Shown piece by piece: positions 12,040 to 24,530 of a stretch of 64,000 bases of DNA. How positions within the stretch are numbered: the first letter of the stretch is position 1; every line of letters begins with the position of its first letter. The translations under genes and the position numbers were made by a program. The notes beneath the pieces are model-generated. The model was not told the DNA's origin. It worked only from the letters and a program-made list of their open reading frames with translations, and did no database searches. The DNA is from Endomychus coccineus (taxonomy: Eukaryota > Arthropoda > Insecta > Coleoptera > Endomychidae): assembly GCA_958510875.1 (NCBI GenBank), contig OY294069.1, positions 167,357,075 to 167,421,074 of the forward strand. The letters run 5' to 3'.

Positions 12040-13040
12040 ATTCATTATCTTAGTAGAGAAAATAATGCCGGAAAAAGGTCAAAGTAGAAAATAAAAAAAA
12101 TGTAATTTAAAACACATTTTACCAGTTTGTTTTTGTTTACATTCATTTTAGCATTTCTACAAAGAAAAATACACTTTCAAGAGCTAAAATTTAGAGTGAA
12201 AAAAAGTAGCCAAATATAGTCGGAATATGCCAGAATTTCTTGCTCGGGGGTTTTGGGGTCGCTGATAACGATTCTGGAGTTGGAATCAATCGACGATCCA
12301 TCTTATGAATAGATCTGTGATGTCGACAAGAATTCAAAAAATACCTGTTGCAATCAAACTTCAGTTGATTGAGTTTTTCAAGTGCGAAAAAAATAACCGG
12401 CAACCTCAAAAGAACCTCCCTCACAAGTTTCACGAATTCCCTGGAGACGACGTTAGTACCAGGATGCCCTGAGCCCCAGGTGCGTCGTAGTTTGAATCTG
12501 ACACCGGAATCGTGATCATGAACCCCAAAACAGTCCAATAGACGATTTTGGTTGCATTTCTGAGCAGTCCCCGGAGATGATCTAAGTAATCAGAGTATCC
12601 TGACCTCCAGGTGACTATTGAGACTCATGGTCATGACAGGCAACCTCAAGATAACCTTTCTAACAAGTTTCACTCCATTGCAGAATATATCTTCACGAAT
12701 TTCCTGAGGACGCCGTGTGTAACAGAATGCTCTGGCCCCTATATGTGCATCGTTGCACCAATCTGACTTCACAATCGTGATCAACGACCCCGAATAAGAA
12801 ATGCTGTCCTATTCCAGCTACATTTGATCATTTTTTTCTTCACGTTGAATTTCAGCTCCTGAAACTGCATTCAAAAAGGCATTTATTTTCTTCTGTAGAA
12901 ATACTAAAATGAATGTAAACAAAAAACAAACTGATAACATTTTTTTAATGAGTTCTAGAATCGATTAAAAGCAGCGTCAAAATAGGTTCAGCCGCTTTTT
13001 CATTCGACCTTTTAGGCTTTATTTCCTCGAGTATCTTAAA
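12040..13040. mobile_element. Long inverted-repeat (foldback/MITE-like) element
   Basis: The block around GTTTGTTTTTGTTTACATTC at 12126-12165 is matched in reverse complement at about 12895-12935, and the similarity extends outward on both sides to about 12040 and 13040. Inside, two directly repeated segments (about 12388-12540 and 12640-12800) share GGCAACCTCAA, CACGAATTcCCTG and a gATCGTGATCA motif. No transposase frame was found. It is probably a non-autonomous DNA element; its target-site duplication was not identified. Confidence 0.6.
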
Positions 13041-13049
13041 AACTATTCT

Positions 13050-14600
13050 ATTGGCAAATATCAAATTTGGCAGTTATAACAGTTGAAATTGATGCTTACA
13101 TCTACTATAAAAACACTTTCGCCTTCTTTTGCATTTCCAGTCAGGTGACACCAGTCAGTATTATAAATGAGATAAGCTGTATATTATTATCTCAAAGGAC
13201 CAAATTCAACGATACCAAACAAATTTTATTGAAATGACTTAGATAACTTGAAAACAATAAATAAATAAAAAATATGTATAACAAATGTTCAAATTTGATG
13301 ATCATTATAATACAATGTTCAAAACTGGTTAACAGATTTCGTGTATAAACTGCTCTAATCATTTCGGGTGTTCATGATTCTCTGTTTTTATTGTTGGAAT
13401 AATGCAAATCCCCGAGGGGTATTGCATAAGCCAAAATTTTCAAATATCCCCAGGGGGACAAATCCAAAGCAGTAATATTTGAAGAACAATTAGTTTAAAG
13501 AATGGTACCATTTATTCACCCAAATCATTTTTACGGAAAGGCGATATTACGATATTCTCTAATTATTTTCCCAAAAAAGTGATAAATATACAAGTTGTCT
13601 CATTTGAAATTCTGATGTCATGTGATCCGAAATGCAAAGGAAAGCGGGGACGTGTTTATTAGTAGATGCAAGCATCAGTTTTGACGGTTCATACCTCTCG
13701 AAATTGATGTGTGTCATTTGAACAGTTTTCAAATTATTGGATGGTCCAAACGTCGTGAGAAGACGCAAGCAGCGGGTATGTAACGAGAATTGATTTTGAA
13801 GAAAATGGTGCAACTGGTCTAATTCCCAAATTGATAAGATCCATTATCATGGATATCTTCTGTTACTCTTATTTTCCTATGAATAATCCAGAATATACGA
13901 GATAATAATTGAGTAGTTAAGGTTGTACATTAAGCCACTCTTCTTGGATTTAGAGCCAACAGCCGGTAATAAAAATATTCTGGGATGTTTATCGAAGAAA
14001 TATTAGTAACTGATGAAAAATTCCTGTATTGTAACTTGAAGTATACGACTTTTTAACCTGAAGATATATACCTATATTTTTTGTAAGAGTAATGAAGATT
14101 GTCTATCCTAATCATCATATATTGTTTGTGAATGCGTCGATTCAACTATAAAGAGAAATGTTGAGAAATCTTTCGGTTTCACTATTAAACTATCCGAAAT
14201 TTGAAATATCAGTGTCACCTTACAATACCATATACATGGTTATTATTATTTCAACATAGCAATAAGAAGAACCATCTGAAAGTTCAATAGGTATACTGGG
14301 TATTCCCAAAGATGACTTTTACAGATATCGATACCATACCATTTAGCACACAAATAAGAAGCTCACTGTTTACACGTTCCATGGAACACTACCAATACCA
14401 TTCTTGAAAGTTTTTCTGCCAATGCGAGAGGGATTATCCAAGCAAGCTGGAAATCAGATTTGAACATGAAAAGAGCTCATGTTGTCAAGCTAATCAATTT
14501 TAAGGCACTTATTGACAGGCTTTTTCGTTAAAGGGTTCATCATCGTGCTAGCCCAGTGTTTGGTTCATTCTAAGTTTGATACAAACTATACTTATTATTA
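13050..14600. other. Intergenic sequence, nothing recognised
   Basis: A+T-rich. The open frame on the - strand at 13559-13813 has no recognisable motif. No RNA gene or complete element was identified. Confidence 0.35.
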
Positions 14601-14619
14601 GCGGTGGATCCAGTATAAC

Positions 14620-15290
14620 AAGTGTTTGTGATATTGCTCTCATCATCCTTTTCCTCAGGTCCCCTTTCATTATGTAATGAATAATCTATGTTTACTATTT
14701 CACAATTAAACTGACAAATAAGTTTTCTGTAGTCAGCTTAGTGAAATGACTTCGAGAGGAAAATCCATAATGAACGTTGAGCCAGCGCTGGAATATTGGG
14801 AGAAGAGATAGGCATTGGGATTTGCCTTGGAAGTTAAGAGCTTGTGAACAGGACCATCTATTATGTGCTTTCTAGATCATCATGAGAAGCTTCTGGGGTA
14901 TAAAGCAGTTATTGGTATGGGATAGAAAACCAAGTTTCAAATTTCGCAATAGCACCAGCTCCAGTGATTTGAATAGTTTTACCTGGCATCATATTAGGAA
15001 TTGTGGAAAAACACAAGCTCGAGTTTTGGTTGCGTTAAACTCTACTAGCTTATTAGATCCCCATTTCAATTTTTTTGTCAGATTGATTTGCACCGACTTG
15101 CTTCTGTATTGCCCCCCTGGCTGAATTGGATGATATAGGGCCTTTAGAGGATGCCTGAAATGTACAATCATCCGCAAGGCTGATGTGAGCGGAACATAAG
15201 ATCACTTCCAACAGATTGTTGATATGAAGATGAAACAAAGTTGGTGCCGAGACAGGCCCCTCGGGAATACCAGCTTTGATAATCACATGA
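14620..15290 (-). pseudogene. Second copy of the decayed non-LTR RT fragment
   Basis: On the - strand at about 15230-15290 the frame reads IPEGPVSAPTLFHLHINNLL, then LADDCTFQA, aligning block for block with the RT fragment at 7780-8600; farther along, the stretch around 14860-14890 also matches it. This is a second truncated copy of the same family. It has lost the 5' half and is unlikely to be active. Confidence 0.6.
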
Positions 15291-15419
15291 AGTGTGGCAT
15301 GTACAAGGTGAACAGTTTTTTCTTCGAATTATCTCAGTATCTGAAACGAATCATCGACGTTATATCCATCTTTGAACATGATTCACTAAAGCAACTAGTT
15401 TTTTTGTATATTTAAACCT

Positions 15420-17090
15420 ATTGATCATTAAATAAATCAAGTTCAATAATTTCGAAATATTTAATTTCTTGTCAAAATATAATGGAAAGTCTGTTTACGT
15501 CTTGATTTTGAAACTCAAATATAAGGAGTATTCCCTGATCGATTTGTAATCATATACCAGAGAATATCACATTGTACAATATATAATGAAAAAGTTTCAT
15601 TATGGGACTGTGCTGACTGGTAAATCCCAACAGCATCTTTGAAAATGATAGCGAATAGTTTGCCTTATGTATTTGGAAGAAGTAATAGTGAACTAAATTT
15701 GGCGAATTCTACGAAAAAATTTTAAGGTACCAAGGAATATCAGAAAAAATGCATATTCCTACTTGAGATAAAAGAAATTTGTTCATTACATTTAGCCTCA
15801 ACTCATAGTAAAGTGCATAATAGAACGATTTCAATGAATCAATCATAGGAAGTATTATATCTGAATTGTACAAATTTCTCAGTTACATGATAACTTTGAA
15901 TGTCACACGGCATACAAGAATTTCCAAATCAATATACACCAAGTAAGATATTTTCTGGTGAAACCTAAGAGACATACGATGAGATGTTGAGGAACTATTA
16001 TATATTTTATAATTTTATGGAAATATTCAGATCAATAGTAATTTATTAAATCGCATAACAATAGTTATATAAGTTGAAAGAATTGTCAAAGGCATTATCC
16101 ATATTATGTTTTCTCTTAGATATGTGAATCATTCATAACAATTTTCTCTTGTAATAGGCAAATAACAATTTTGTATTGATCTCAAAATATTTAATTTAAA
16201 AGATATAATTATGAGATTATGATAATCTCTGAATGAAACCAAAGTTCCTATTAACTCGTAAGTGAATGTTGTAAATATTATTTGTTATTTATAATTTAGT
16301 GTATTATAAATTTACTAAAAGTCTCTGTCAGAATAGAAATTATCGTGAAATTATTATTATTAGTGATAAACATTACATTAATAGATATGTGGATGAAAAT
16401 TGTAATTGTTCGTTTGTAGGTGTAAAAATAAATCAATGATTGTGGTACAGGACGTTTTTATTGCATCCTTCAACCTTCAAATTGTGTAGGCACTCATAAA
16501 GCAACCTGTAATCACTTTAATTTTCCGTGTTACCGTGGCTTCGAGGCTAAATGTTCCATTTCAATTCCTTATTCTGATTCAATATTTCAAAATATATATG
16601 AAATGAACGGATTATATTATTGTATGTATTAGGTAAAGAATTCCGATCTTCTTCGCTTCTCTAGTTCAGAAACTGGACTGAAGGTAGCGCTAAAAACTAT
16701 GTAAAGTATACTGTCACGATAAAATACTTCATACAAACCTAATATTCAATCTTCCACTAGGTGAATGTTCCTGATGAGTGTGTAGTAGAATCAGTAGAAG
16801 TGGCATCATTACGATCAATAAAACTTACTTCAGAGGCGACACTTAATTTTTTGAAGTAATAAGTATTTTAAACATTTCTTAGTGTTTACTAATGTATAAT
16901 GTAATAGGTAATATGTATTTTGCTTGAAACTGTAAATCTGAATTATTCGGAATGCTTATGAACTAGCTGAATAGGAATTACTGAATTATTGTAAAATTAG
17001 AAATTGCATGCAAGGAAGCACATATTTTGGAAGATTATGCTGCTTACCTTAAACCAAAGGAAAATTTTGGAATAATACATTGAAGTTTCT
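15420..17090. other. Intergenic A+T-rich sequence, nothing recognised
   Basis: Very A+T-rich sequence with no open frame carrying a motif. Several AATAAA hexamers occur (for example near 16430), which might serve a long pdm3 3' UTR. No other support was found. Confidence 0.35.
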
Positions 17091-17099
17091 CCCCAGCAA

Positions 17100-17710
17100 T
17101 AATAAAGACTAATAAACCTATAAAAGTATTCACACTGTGGACACTAAAACGCTATAAATAAGAGTAGATCCCCCTTATCCAATAAAAACCTTTCAGCTAC
17201 CAAGTAACCATCATCAGAGTAAACTAAATTAGAAATAATGTATTTTTAATAACTATTATTTGGGAATAATAATACAAACAAGGAGTTACCCTTAGCTGGA
17301 GATAAATCGAAATTGAAAAAATTGCTTTTTCGCCTTCTAAATTATCTAGATATTTGTCTGTAGTTTTAAAATTGATAACTTTCTTGAGAAATGGTGTGAA
17401 CTGTATTTAAAATATGTTTGGCTAATGCTGATTTTTCACCATTATTTTTCTTAATATGGACGAAATGTTCTTTATACACAGTTAGTTCCTTCTAGTTTGA
17501 CCCACATAGCATTTTGAACACGACTCATGACCGATTTTGTAAATCCAGGATTTGCTTAAGTCGGAAACTTTATTAAAGGTGTTTCAGCTTGTTCTTGCAT
17601 CTGTATGTATGTAAGAACAACGATTATGAGCCGTGTTCAAAATCCTATGTGGGTCAAACTAGAAGAATATTTTCAAATGCATATAAAGGATTGGTAAGTA
17701 AAAAAAGAAA
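17100..17710. pseudogene. Penelope-like element fragments in inverted orientation
   Basis: On the - strand about 17515-17300 reads SKCYVGQTRRN followed, across frameshifts, by KKNNGEKSALAKHILNTVHT, a GIY-YIG endonuclease domain of the Penelope type. The same start (CSKSYVGQTRR) is encoded on the + strand at about 17636-17670, so the two fragments face each other. An ACCATCATCAGA block near 17208 resembles the Penelope 3' end seen at 2.5 kb. Both copies are broken. Confidence 0.55.
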
Positions 17711-17827
17711 AACTATTTCAGGAACAATTTGTTTTATTTTTACATAATATAAGAGAGCATCTTTTAGAAACAAACACCCACTTTTTACAAGATATTGATA
17801 AAACAAAAAATAAACATGAATTCTTAG

Positions 17828-19575
17828 TATGTCTAGGGATGTTGCGAATATTCGCATCCGCAATTGCGAAGCTTCCGTATCGATTTGGACATCTGCATCC
17901 GTATCCGCAACCGCCACAATCAATGCGGATGCAGATGTAGCACAGGTCGCGACAAGGAAGAAATTAGACGGGGCCGGCGACTGGGATGTGACCACGGTCG
18001 GACATACAGGTCTGGAAACTCTAGGCTGTTTCCTATGTGAGAAGTGGGACCGTTAAGCGTCGACTGTCGCGTAGTACCAAAAGACGTCACGTGAGAGTAT
18101 TCTCTGACAACTGCCATTCTTAAGTTGTAAACACAAGGAATACCTGCGTTTTTAGAAACAAATTACGAAACTGTGCATTGTGCCGAAATGCAAAACGTGG
18201 TACAAAAGTGTAAAGCAAGAAACTTCTGTTTTTCAAGTGCCGAAAGATGCGGAAATGCGAAAAAAGTGGATGCTTGCGATTCCGGATAGAAATCGTTTTA
18301 ACGAGGTCTTTTATGTGAGCGAGCATGTATAACGAAAAAGGGGAAGTCATTTTTAAGGTGATTAATACATTTTGACAAGAGTAACAGTTCTATTCCTCTC
18401 TCAAATCAGAATACTTAGTAACACTGCTTGCGATTCCGGAAAGAAGTCGTTTTACCACTTCGATCCAAGCGCTAGCTAGTGGCTGAGCGAGGGACTACGA
18501 GTTTGGCGACGCGTAAGAGATCCATGTCAAACATACGAGTCCCCAGACCTGTATGTACGACCGTGTGTGTGACGCACGCTTGTGCTAATTGACCAATAGG
18601 AGCGCAGATTTCGTTCGGTGAACCCTATTTTTCCAGAAGAGTGGAAAATCATCGAAAGTTGTTTTGTGTTATTGAAATCTTTGGGAAGCCACACGGGAAC
18701 TAAGCAGCTCTCATGCCCTTATTTCATCTGCAATTCCAATAATTCCAATGCTTGAAAAAAAAGTTGAGAACTATTTAACAAGATCACCCGATTTTGATTC
18801 AATTTGACAGGCCGTCACGACTCTGAAAAGTGAACTTTCAACAAGGTTTTCCAACTTAATAGAGAACAATTTAAATGTCATCGCCACCTTAGACCCTCCC
18901 TATAAGCACAAGTTTTTACACCAGACTGAGGAAAAGATTGAAGAAGACATTTTGACTTTGATGATGAGAAAATGGTGAAAATGACGTTCCCGGTTCTCTT
19001 AATTCCGAAGAGGCTAAAAGAATGAGAATGACAGACTACTCGGAAAAAGATACGGAACAACTAGGACCAGGGATGTCCGGTTTGGTCAGAGCCATGCTTA
19101 AAAACCGATCTTGCTATGATGTTGGGTTCGTCAAGTGAAGATGAGTGCCAAGAAACGCCAGAAAATGGTAGTGCTGAAGCTGTACGCAAAAAGCAATTGC
19201 TTTCTAACCGTAATAAAAAGAGGGTCAATGTAAATGAAAATCCTCTTAAAAGGTTCATCGAGAAGAATTGAAACTATCATCACCAATAGCACGCAGATTT
19301 TTATCGACACCACCAGCCAGTGTTCCTAGCGAACAATTGTTCAGTAGCCGCGGGTTTAATTTACGAACCTCTGCGTAACAGACTTGACCCCGAAAAAGCG
19401 GCAATATTACTTTTTAATAAATATAATGCTCCAATTTTTAACTTTTCATACTAGACATATAATAAAATATTAAACATCACTCTTATTATTTTATTTCTGC
19501 ACCCGTAGCTTCTTTTTTTTATAAAGGATGTGAGCCTCCAAAAATCTGCATCCGCGTCCGCGAATGTGAAAAATC
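17828..19575 (+). mobile_element. Decayed hAT-superfamily DNA transposon
   Basis: The left edge near 17828 (TAGGGATGTTGCGAATATTC) and right edge near 19545-19575 (GCATCCGCGTCCGCGAATG) carry related GCATCCGC/GCGAAT sequence in inverted arrangement. Between them the + strand encodes, in broken frames, EEWKIIESCFVLLKSLGSHT (about 18640), KKKVENYLTRSPDF and LSTRFSNLIENNLNVIATL (18750-18890), then SVPSEQLFSS and, after a frameshift, GLIYEPLRNRLDPEKAAILL ending at about 19454. The final block is the hAT C-terminal dimerisation region. The right side abuts degenerate zinc-finger coding sequence, so it appears to have inserted into the end of that gene. Confidence 0.7.
17992..18555. mobile_element. 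THAP-containing element fragment nested in the hAT relic
   Basis: The ends are related inverted repeats: CACGGTCGgACATACAGGTC at about 17992 and the reverse complement of GACCTGTATGTACGACCGTG at about 18548. The same terminal sequence bounds the small element at 24531-24815. Between them the + strand encodes CIVPKCKTWYKSVKQETSVF, QVPKDAEMRKKWMLAIP and a trailing SEH (18174-18340), which is the C2CH zinc-binding THAP DNA-binding domain, cut off by a stop. A second short copy of the LAIPxRxRF-coding segment follows near 18425. THAP domains occur in P and Kolobok transposases; which superfamily applies is unproven. Confidence 0.5.
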
Positions 19576-19579
19576 AATA

Positions 19580-19757
19580 ATCGCAATACCCACACTTTCT
19601 TCTCTTTGATGTGTATAAAGTTGATGCGACTTTTTATATTTCATAGCTGAGAGCTTCCAAAATCGCATAACCCACACTTGTGATCTTCTCTCTTGTGTGT
19701 ATGGAGTTGATGTGACTTTTTAAAATTGACGTCCGAGTGTTTCCATAATCGCAATAT
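19580..19757 (-). pseudogene. Out-of-frame remnant fingers of ZNF-A
   Basis: Beyond the ZNF-A stop at 19758, the - strand still encodes a full finger in another frame (CEYCDYGNTRTSILKSHINS, about 19745-19690). Another degenerate finger follows after a further 1-nt loss. These were once in frame with ZNF-A; the 2-nt deletion near 19765-19775 cut them off. Sequence similarity to fingers stops at the hAT relic boundary. Confidence 0.65.
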
Positions 19758-20904
19758 TCACACTTGTGTATCTTCTCTTGTGTGTATAGAGTTGATATGA
19801 CGTTTTAAAGTTGATTTCCGATTGCATCCATAATCGCAATACCCACACTTGTGTATCTTCTCTTCTGTGTGTATAGAGTTGATGTGACGTTTTAAAGTTG
19901 ACATCTGAGGGCATCTATAATCGCAATACTCACACTTGTGTTTCTTATCTTTAATGTGTATAAAGTTGATGTGACTTTTTAAATTTGACAACTGAGAGCT
20001 TCTAAAATCGCATAACTCACACTCGTGTAACTTCTTTCTTGTGTGTATGGAGTTAATGTGACTTTTTAAAGTTGCCAGCTGAGTGCTTCCATAATCGCAA
20101 TGCTCACACTTGTGTATCTTCTCTTTTGTGTGTATAGAGTTGATGTGACGCTTCAAAGTTGATACCTGAGGGCTTGTATAATCGCAATATCCACACTTGT
20201 GCATCTTTTCTTTTGTGTGTATAAAGTTGATGTGACTTTTTAAATTTGACATCTGAGTGCTTTCATAATCGCAATTCTCGCACTTGTGTATCTTCTCTTT
20301 TGTGTGTCTAGAGTTGATGTGACGTTTTAAAGTTGACAATCGAGGGCTTCTATAATCGCAATACCCACACTTGTGTATCTTCTCTTTTATTTGTGTAGAG
20401 TTGGTGTGACGTTTTAAAGTTGGCATCTGTGGGCTTGCATAATCGCAAAACTCGAACTTGGGTATTTTCTGTCTCTTGTGGGCAGAGTTGATGTGACATT
20501 TTAAACTTGACAACCGAGGGCTTCCATAACCACAATACTCACACTTGTATATCTTCTCTTTTGTGTGTGTGGAGTTGATGTAAACCGTTGGGCATTTGCT
20601 CTCGACATTATTATTTGAAATAATTTCACTTGTGTTACTGGTGTGAGGTACCAAGTTAAAGGATGAAATATTATGAGTGGAACATTCATTTTCACTGTAA
20701 TGTGCAACCACTACATGATTTTCCGTGTTTGTCACATTATCACAATTATACCCACTACATTTCAAAGATTCCTTCGTATCCAGGATTCCCATAGAACTAT
20801 TTATACATTTGTTGTCTGAACAATCAAAATTTTCATGGTCACCTCCGTTTGAATCCTCTTCGATATATTCCTGTGGCAGATCTTCCAATTCCTCATCTTC
20901 AATT
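19758..20904 (-). CDS. ZNF-A exon 2 (zinc-finger exon)
   Basis: The acceptor is cattttcag, just upstream of 20904. It carries the DLPQEYIEED segment, an Asn/Ser-rich spacer and nine finger units. Compared with ZNF-B the first several fingers are missing, and finger two is degenerate. Confidence 0.8.
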
Positions 20905-23900
20905 CTGAAAATGTAAAGATGGAACAATATTTTTACTTGCTGAACCCGACAATGAAGGCTTAAAAAAACATTGGATTAGTGAATCGGCCTAGTTATTCGA
21001 ATCTTCCAAATTGCGTTTTAAACTAAAAGAAGACTTTAATTAACAATTTGTTTGATTGTGAAAACAAAGTCATGAAAAAGGTATAACGTTGATTCCTGCC
21101 ATCCTTTTTTAGTTCCCTTGTTAATTAGATGTCATAATATTTGCAAATTTATCTGCAGAGCAATGTTTTTAATTATAACTGTTTATTGTTTAAACAATGA
21201 CAGATATACACCCGAGATAATAATAATAATTCTTCATCGCCATGAATTTTCAGGAAATATCAGCATTGTCAACGATAAAGTAGAATAGATATTGACAATC
21301 ATAATACAATATCAAAGAGTTCGTTAATTTATAAAATATATAAACAGGATGAAATATGTAAATAATAAAATAACATACCACATGAATAAAAGAAATTTTC
21401 TATTAAAGAACATTTAAACACTGCCTCAAAACCAAATATCGAATCACAATCTTTGGAAGATTGGGGTAGGCAATTATAAGCCTTAACAGATTGGAAGGAA
21501 ACATTTCTTTCAATAAAAGAGGATTTCCGTTTTGATATTCTTAAGAGTGTAAAAGTTTCAGTGTAATTTTACAAATATATCACTAGGAAGTGCCCGATTT
21601 TTCAAAGTACTTCTTGGGTAATGTTCTTGGAGGCAAATTGTAGATACCCCACAATATGCATTTTTGTGAAGAAAATAGTTTTATAGTAAAAGCTGGATAC
21701 CTGAATGAGGTACCATAGGATAAAAGTGATTGTACATATGGAAAGTAAAAGATTCTAGTTATAGTTAATGACCAGTGATGTCTCAAATACGTTAAAAGAA
21801 TCCAAAAGGACACCTAAAAACTGTACGTTATCTACCTCTGGAATTGCTTTTGCATTAAGCAAGTTGTAAAGTGATTCCAAAAGTTTGACTCTACTATCAA
21901 CTTTGTTTTGCTGATGTTGAAGCTAATTAATTGTACACCAATTATTCATTTTGTTTAGTCTCAGAGGAATACCCGAGATCTCGCAGTCTGTCACTATATG
22001 GGACGGGTCATCAGCGAACTAATTTTGTAAGTGATTGTGATGCAAGCCTAAAAAGTCAGTAATCGATTACAAACACGTTTGTCAATTTATAACTCGACAG
22101 ACTCCATTGCACCCCTCGAAAGTTGTTGGTATCTACCGTCGACGACCGAATATTGAACTCATGCGCGGAGTCGCGGCATTTCTGAGAATCCGAGTTCGCT
22201 CACCCCAGCACTAGCGGGTTTTTCCCGGATTCTCACGCTACATGCTAAGCTCCTCCTTCGCTCCATAAGCATAGTGCTTTCGGCTAGACCAATCACAGGC
22301 AATATCGCGACTTTTCCTCCCGACTTTTTGAATAAAAGGTAACTGCATTCCTTCATCGGTATGCATTGCTAGCTTCGTCCCAGCTTTCTGTAGTGGCCCC
22401 TACCCTGGCAAAACCACCTGATCACCATCATCATCATCATCACCAACTCATCAACCGGAGGCTATGCTCCCCAAAGGACATCTCTCTGCGTATCGATAGT
22501 GCTCCACCGTTGACATCTACTCGTTGCCCCCACTCGCAGGCCCTAGCGTCTCGCCGTTCGGCACAGTATGACTGCTCATCGCCCCGCTATCCATCAACGC
22601 TGCTTGCTCGCTCTACCTGTGTTTGCATTCAGGTAAGTTGTTGTATTATTTTTCCCAGTGAATGCCTAGTGCTTATTTATTATCACGTCACTCTATTCAT
22701 TCTATTGTATGTCCAACTATACATAGTGCTGCACTGATATAACTTACATTTGATTTGCTCCAGACTTTACATATACCCCCGGTATATGGACCAGTGCAAC
22801 ATCCTAGTGAACAGTGAATATTTTGTATTGTGTGTATTGAACATTAGATCTGTCTCGCCCTACGCGCTGCGTATACCTGGTATACCAGTCTACGTAGACT
22901 TAGCATCGCCCAGTGCTCCTGCCTGTGTTTATATTTCTGTTCCAGAGCTAGCTGCCGGACGCAACGACCTCACAAGGCCCCCTTGACGGGCCCCACATCA
23001 CCACATATCCAACTCCACGATATCAGCGGTATCAAATTGACGCTCCAACCTAGGACTCCATCTACCTCGCACGATACCCTTCGGTATTAGTTGACGCTCC
23101 AAACATCAAGAATAATAGTGGGTCTCAGAATGAGCCTTGAGGAACCCCTTGTTTGATTTTCTGAGGCGCCGTATAATTCAAATATTTTTTTAGTGTATTG
23201 AATTGTATTGTTTGTAAGTAATCTGGCTGCGTCTTGAAAGGTATGATCAAATGAGATTCAAGCATACTCCTCTCACACCGCAGGATTAAATATATTCCAA
23301 CTACCCTATTTTTCTCATCCAACATTTGATATATGTAATTGAGAGAATGATATATATAGCACTCGGTAGAATTTTTTGACATGAATACATATTGATTAGG
23401 AGCTAACGTATTGTTCTTTCCATGAAACTGGATAATCTATTATACATCACTGTCCCAATTACTTAGAGAAAGCTGACAAATATAGACAAAGGTTAATATT
23501 TTTTTAGAGTGAATCTGTGGTTATAGTTGTTCAAAGACTTCTCACCACTTAAAGCAGATAAATACTGATCTGGATGAAATTTTGTACACTTGATCTTCAA
23601 TTCAAGAGGAGTCACTTTTCACAATTATTGTATTGGTTAAGACTTCATGTCAATCATTGACAGCTTTGTTCATGGCTAAATTAACAGTCTTCATCTCATA
23701 TTTAATAAGGTTGGTAATATGTTATTTCAGTTCATTCAACATCTGTCCCATAATAGGTGTTATCATTTACTTTCAGTTCTATTATAGGTGTTATTATTAA
23801 CTTTAAGTCCCATTATAGACGTTATTATTCACTTTGTTGCATGTCAAACAGTAATAAATAATACATCGATTCTTTAATAGGATAATTCTAAGCTACTTAG

Positions 23901-24228
23901 TGGAAAGTCCTGAGATATAATTTCATTCGATTGAAAGTAATAGATTGTCACCTAAGTATCATAAACAAAAATATATAGGTGTGTACAATTGTGGAGGTGG
24001 CACATTATCACAGTTAAGCAATGAAAATTCCTAGAAATGTTCTATTTGAACTATTAAATCATTCTCGAAATAGTGTTTATTAACATAAACTTACTTTATC
24101 TCGAATTCCTCACAATCTCTAGACTCCTCTTTAATTTCCTTTATATCTATGTATTCAGGAATATCACTTTCGGATTTAATTTCAATCTGATCTTCCCAAT
24201 TCAGATCATTCTTTAGAGTTGATAGCAT
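19758..24228 (-). CDS. C2H2 zinc-finger protein ZNF-A (two exons, truncated paralog)
   Basis: The start is ATG at 24228-24226. Exon 1 is 24228-24095 (donor gtaagt) and exon 2 is 20904-19758 (acceptor attttcag), joined after codon base 2; the product is 426 aa. The N-terminus is acidic (YIDIKEIKEES, then DLPQEYIEED). It is followed by nine C2H2-type units with spacing C-x2-C-x12-H-x4-H and linkers like HTKEKIHK. The second unit has lost its first Cys (now Phe) and last His (now Gln). Likely a nuclear DNA-binding protein; target unknown. The reading frame ends early in the linker after finger nine (HTREDTQV), where a 2-nt deletion relative to other linkers shifts frame. The 3.2-kb intron contains a retrotransposon and another insertion. 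It is a paralog of the gene at 25.8-27.8 kb and may be functional despite truncation. Confidence 0.75.
21430..23400 (-). pseudogene. Non-LTR retrotransposon RT interrupted by a 1-kb insertion (in ZNF-A intron)
   Basis: On the - strand near 23155-23125 the frame reads KIKQGVPQGSF, then LLFLM. After the insertion at 22076-23100 it resumes near 22070, and FADDPSHIVTDCEISGIPLR follows near 22020-21960, then VQFLGVLLD near 21810. These are the RT GVPQGS, YADD and FLGV blocks of CR1/Jockey-type elements. Several stops are present. Removing the insertion and one copy of AAACA restores a continuous LLFLMFVID block like the usual LLFLIYIND. Confidence 0.7.
22071..23105. mobile_element. 1,025-bp insertion with AAACA target-site duplication
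   Basis: The sequence 22076-23100 is flanked by AAACA at 22071-22075 and 23101-23105 and splits an RT fragment at the LLFL block. It is more G+C-rich than its surroundings. It contains an AATAAA near 22330, a CAT-repeat near 22428, and two copies of TTGACGCTCC near its right end (about 23038 and 23091). A 5-bp duplication fits an LTR-type integrase, and the length fits a solo LTR, but clear TG..CA ends are not visible. Class is therefore undecided. The open frames inside it are probably not genes. Confidence 0.55.
23745..23850. repeat. Short tandem repeat, about 31-bp unit, three copies
   Basis: Three diverged units of the form ATTATAGGTGTTATTATT followed by AACTTTAAGTCCC follow one another in the ZNF-A intron. 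Confidence 0.55.
24095..24228 (-). CDS. ZNF-A exon 1
   Basis: 134 nt from ATG to a consensus gtaagttt donor. It encodes an acidic stretch with EIKSESDIPEYIDIKEIKEE, and length and phase match exon 1 of ZNF-B (27762-27629) exactly. Because it is short, it does not show as a long ORF. Confidence 0.7.
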
Positions 24229-24429
24229 GTTTACTGATGATCAAAGTGGTCCAAATTTAATGAAATATAAACTTAATTGTGTACGAGTCATAAAGATGGG
24301 TGAGGTTATCATCGCATAAGCAAACGTAAAATGAGAAAATGACAATAATGTAGTCAGCAGAGAACAACCTATTGGTTGTTCTGTGCTGACTAAATGTAGT
24401 CATAGATTAGATATTAACACATCCTCTTT

Positions 24430-24530
24430 ATGGATATAAATATCCATTATCGTTTCGACGACGTGGCCATTTTTAATTGAAATTAATGCAATACGGACGC
24501 TTTGTGCTTGATACAATTAGTTTTAAGCAC
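24430..24530. mobile_element. Penelope-type 3' end remnant
   Basis: Sequence around CGTTTCGACGACGTGGCC and GGACGCTTTGTGC resembles the terminal region of the Penelope elements at 2.6 kb and 54.9 kb. The similarity continues to TTAGTTTTAAG, where the small TTAA-flanked element begins. Confidence 0.4.

Noticed and set aside
22366..22986. Two open frames with His-rich and Cys/Pro-rich sequence
   Set aside because: They lie inside the AAACA-flanked insertion, the His run comes from a CAT repeat, and no domain is visible.
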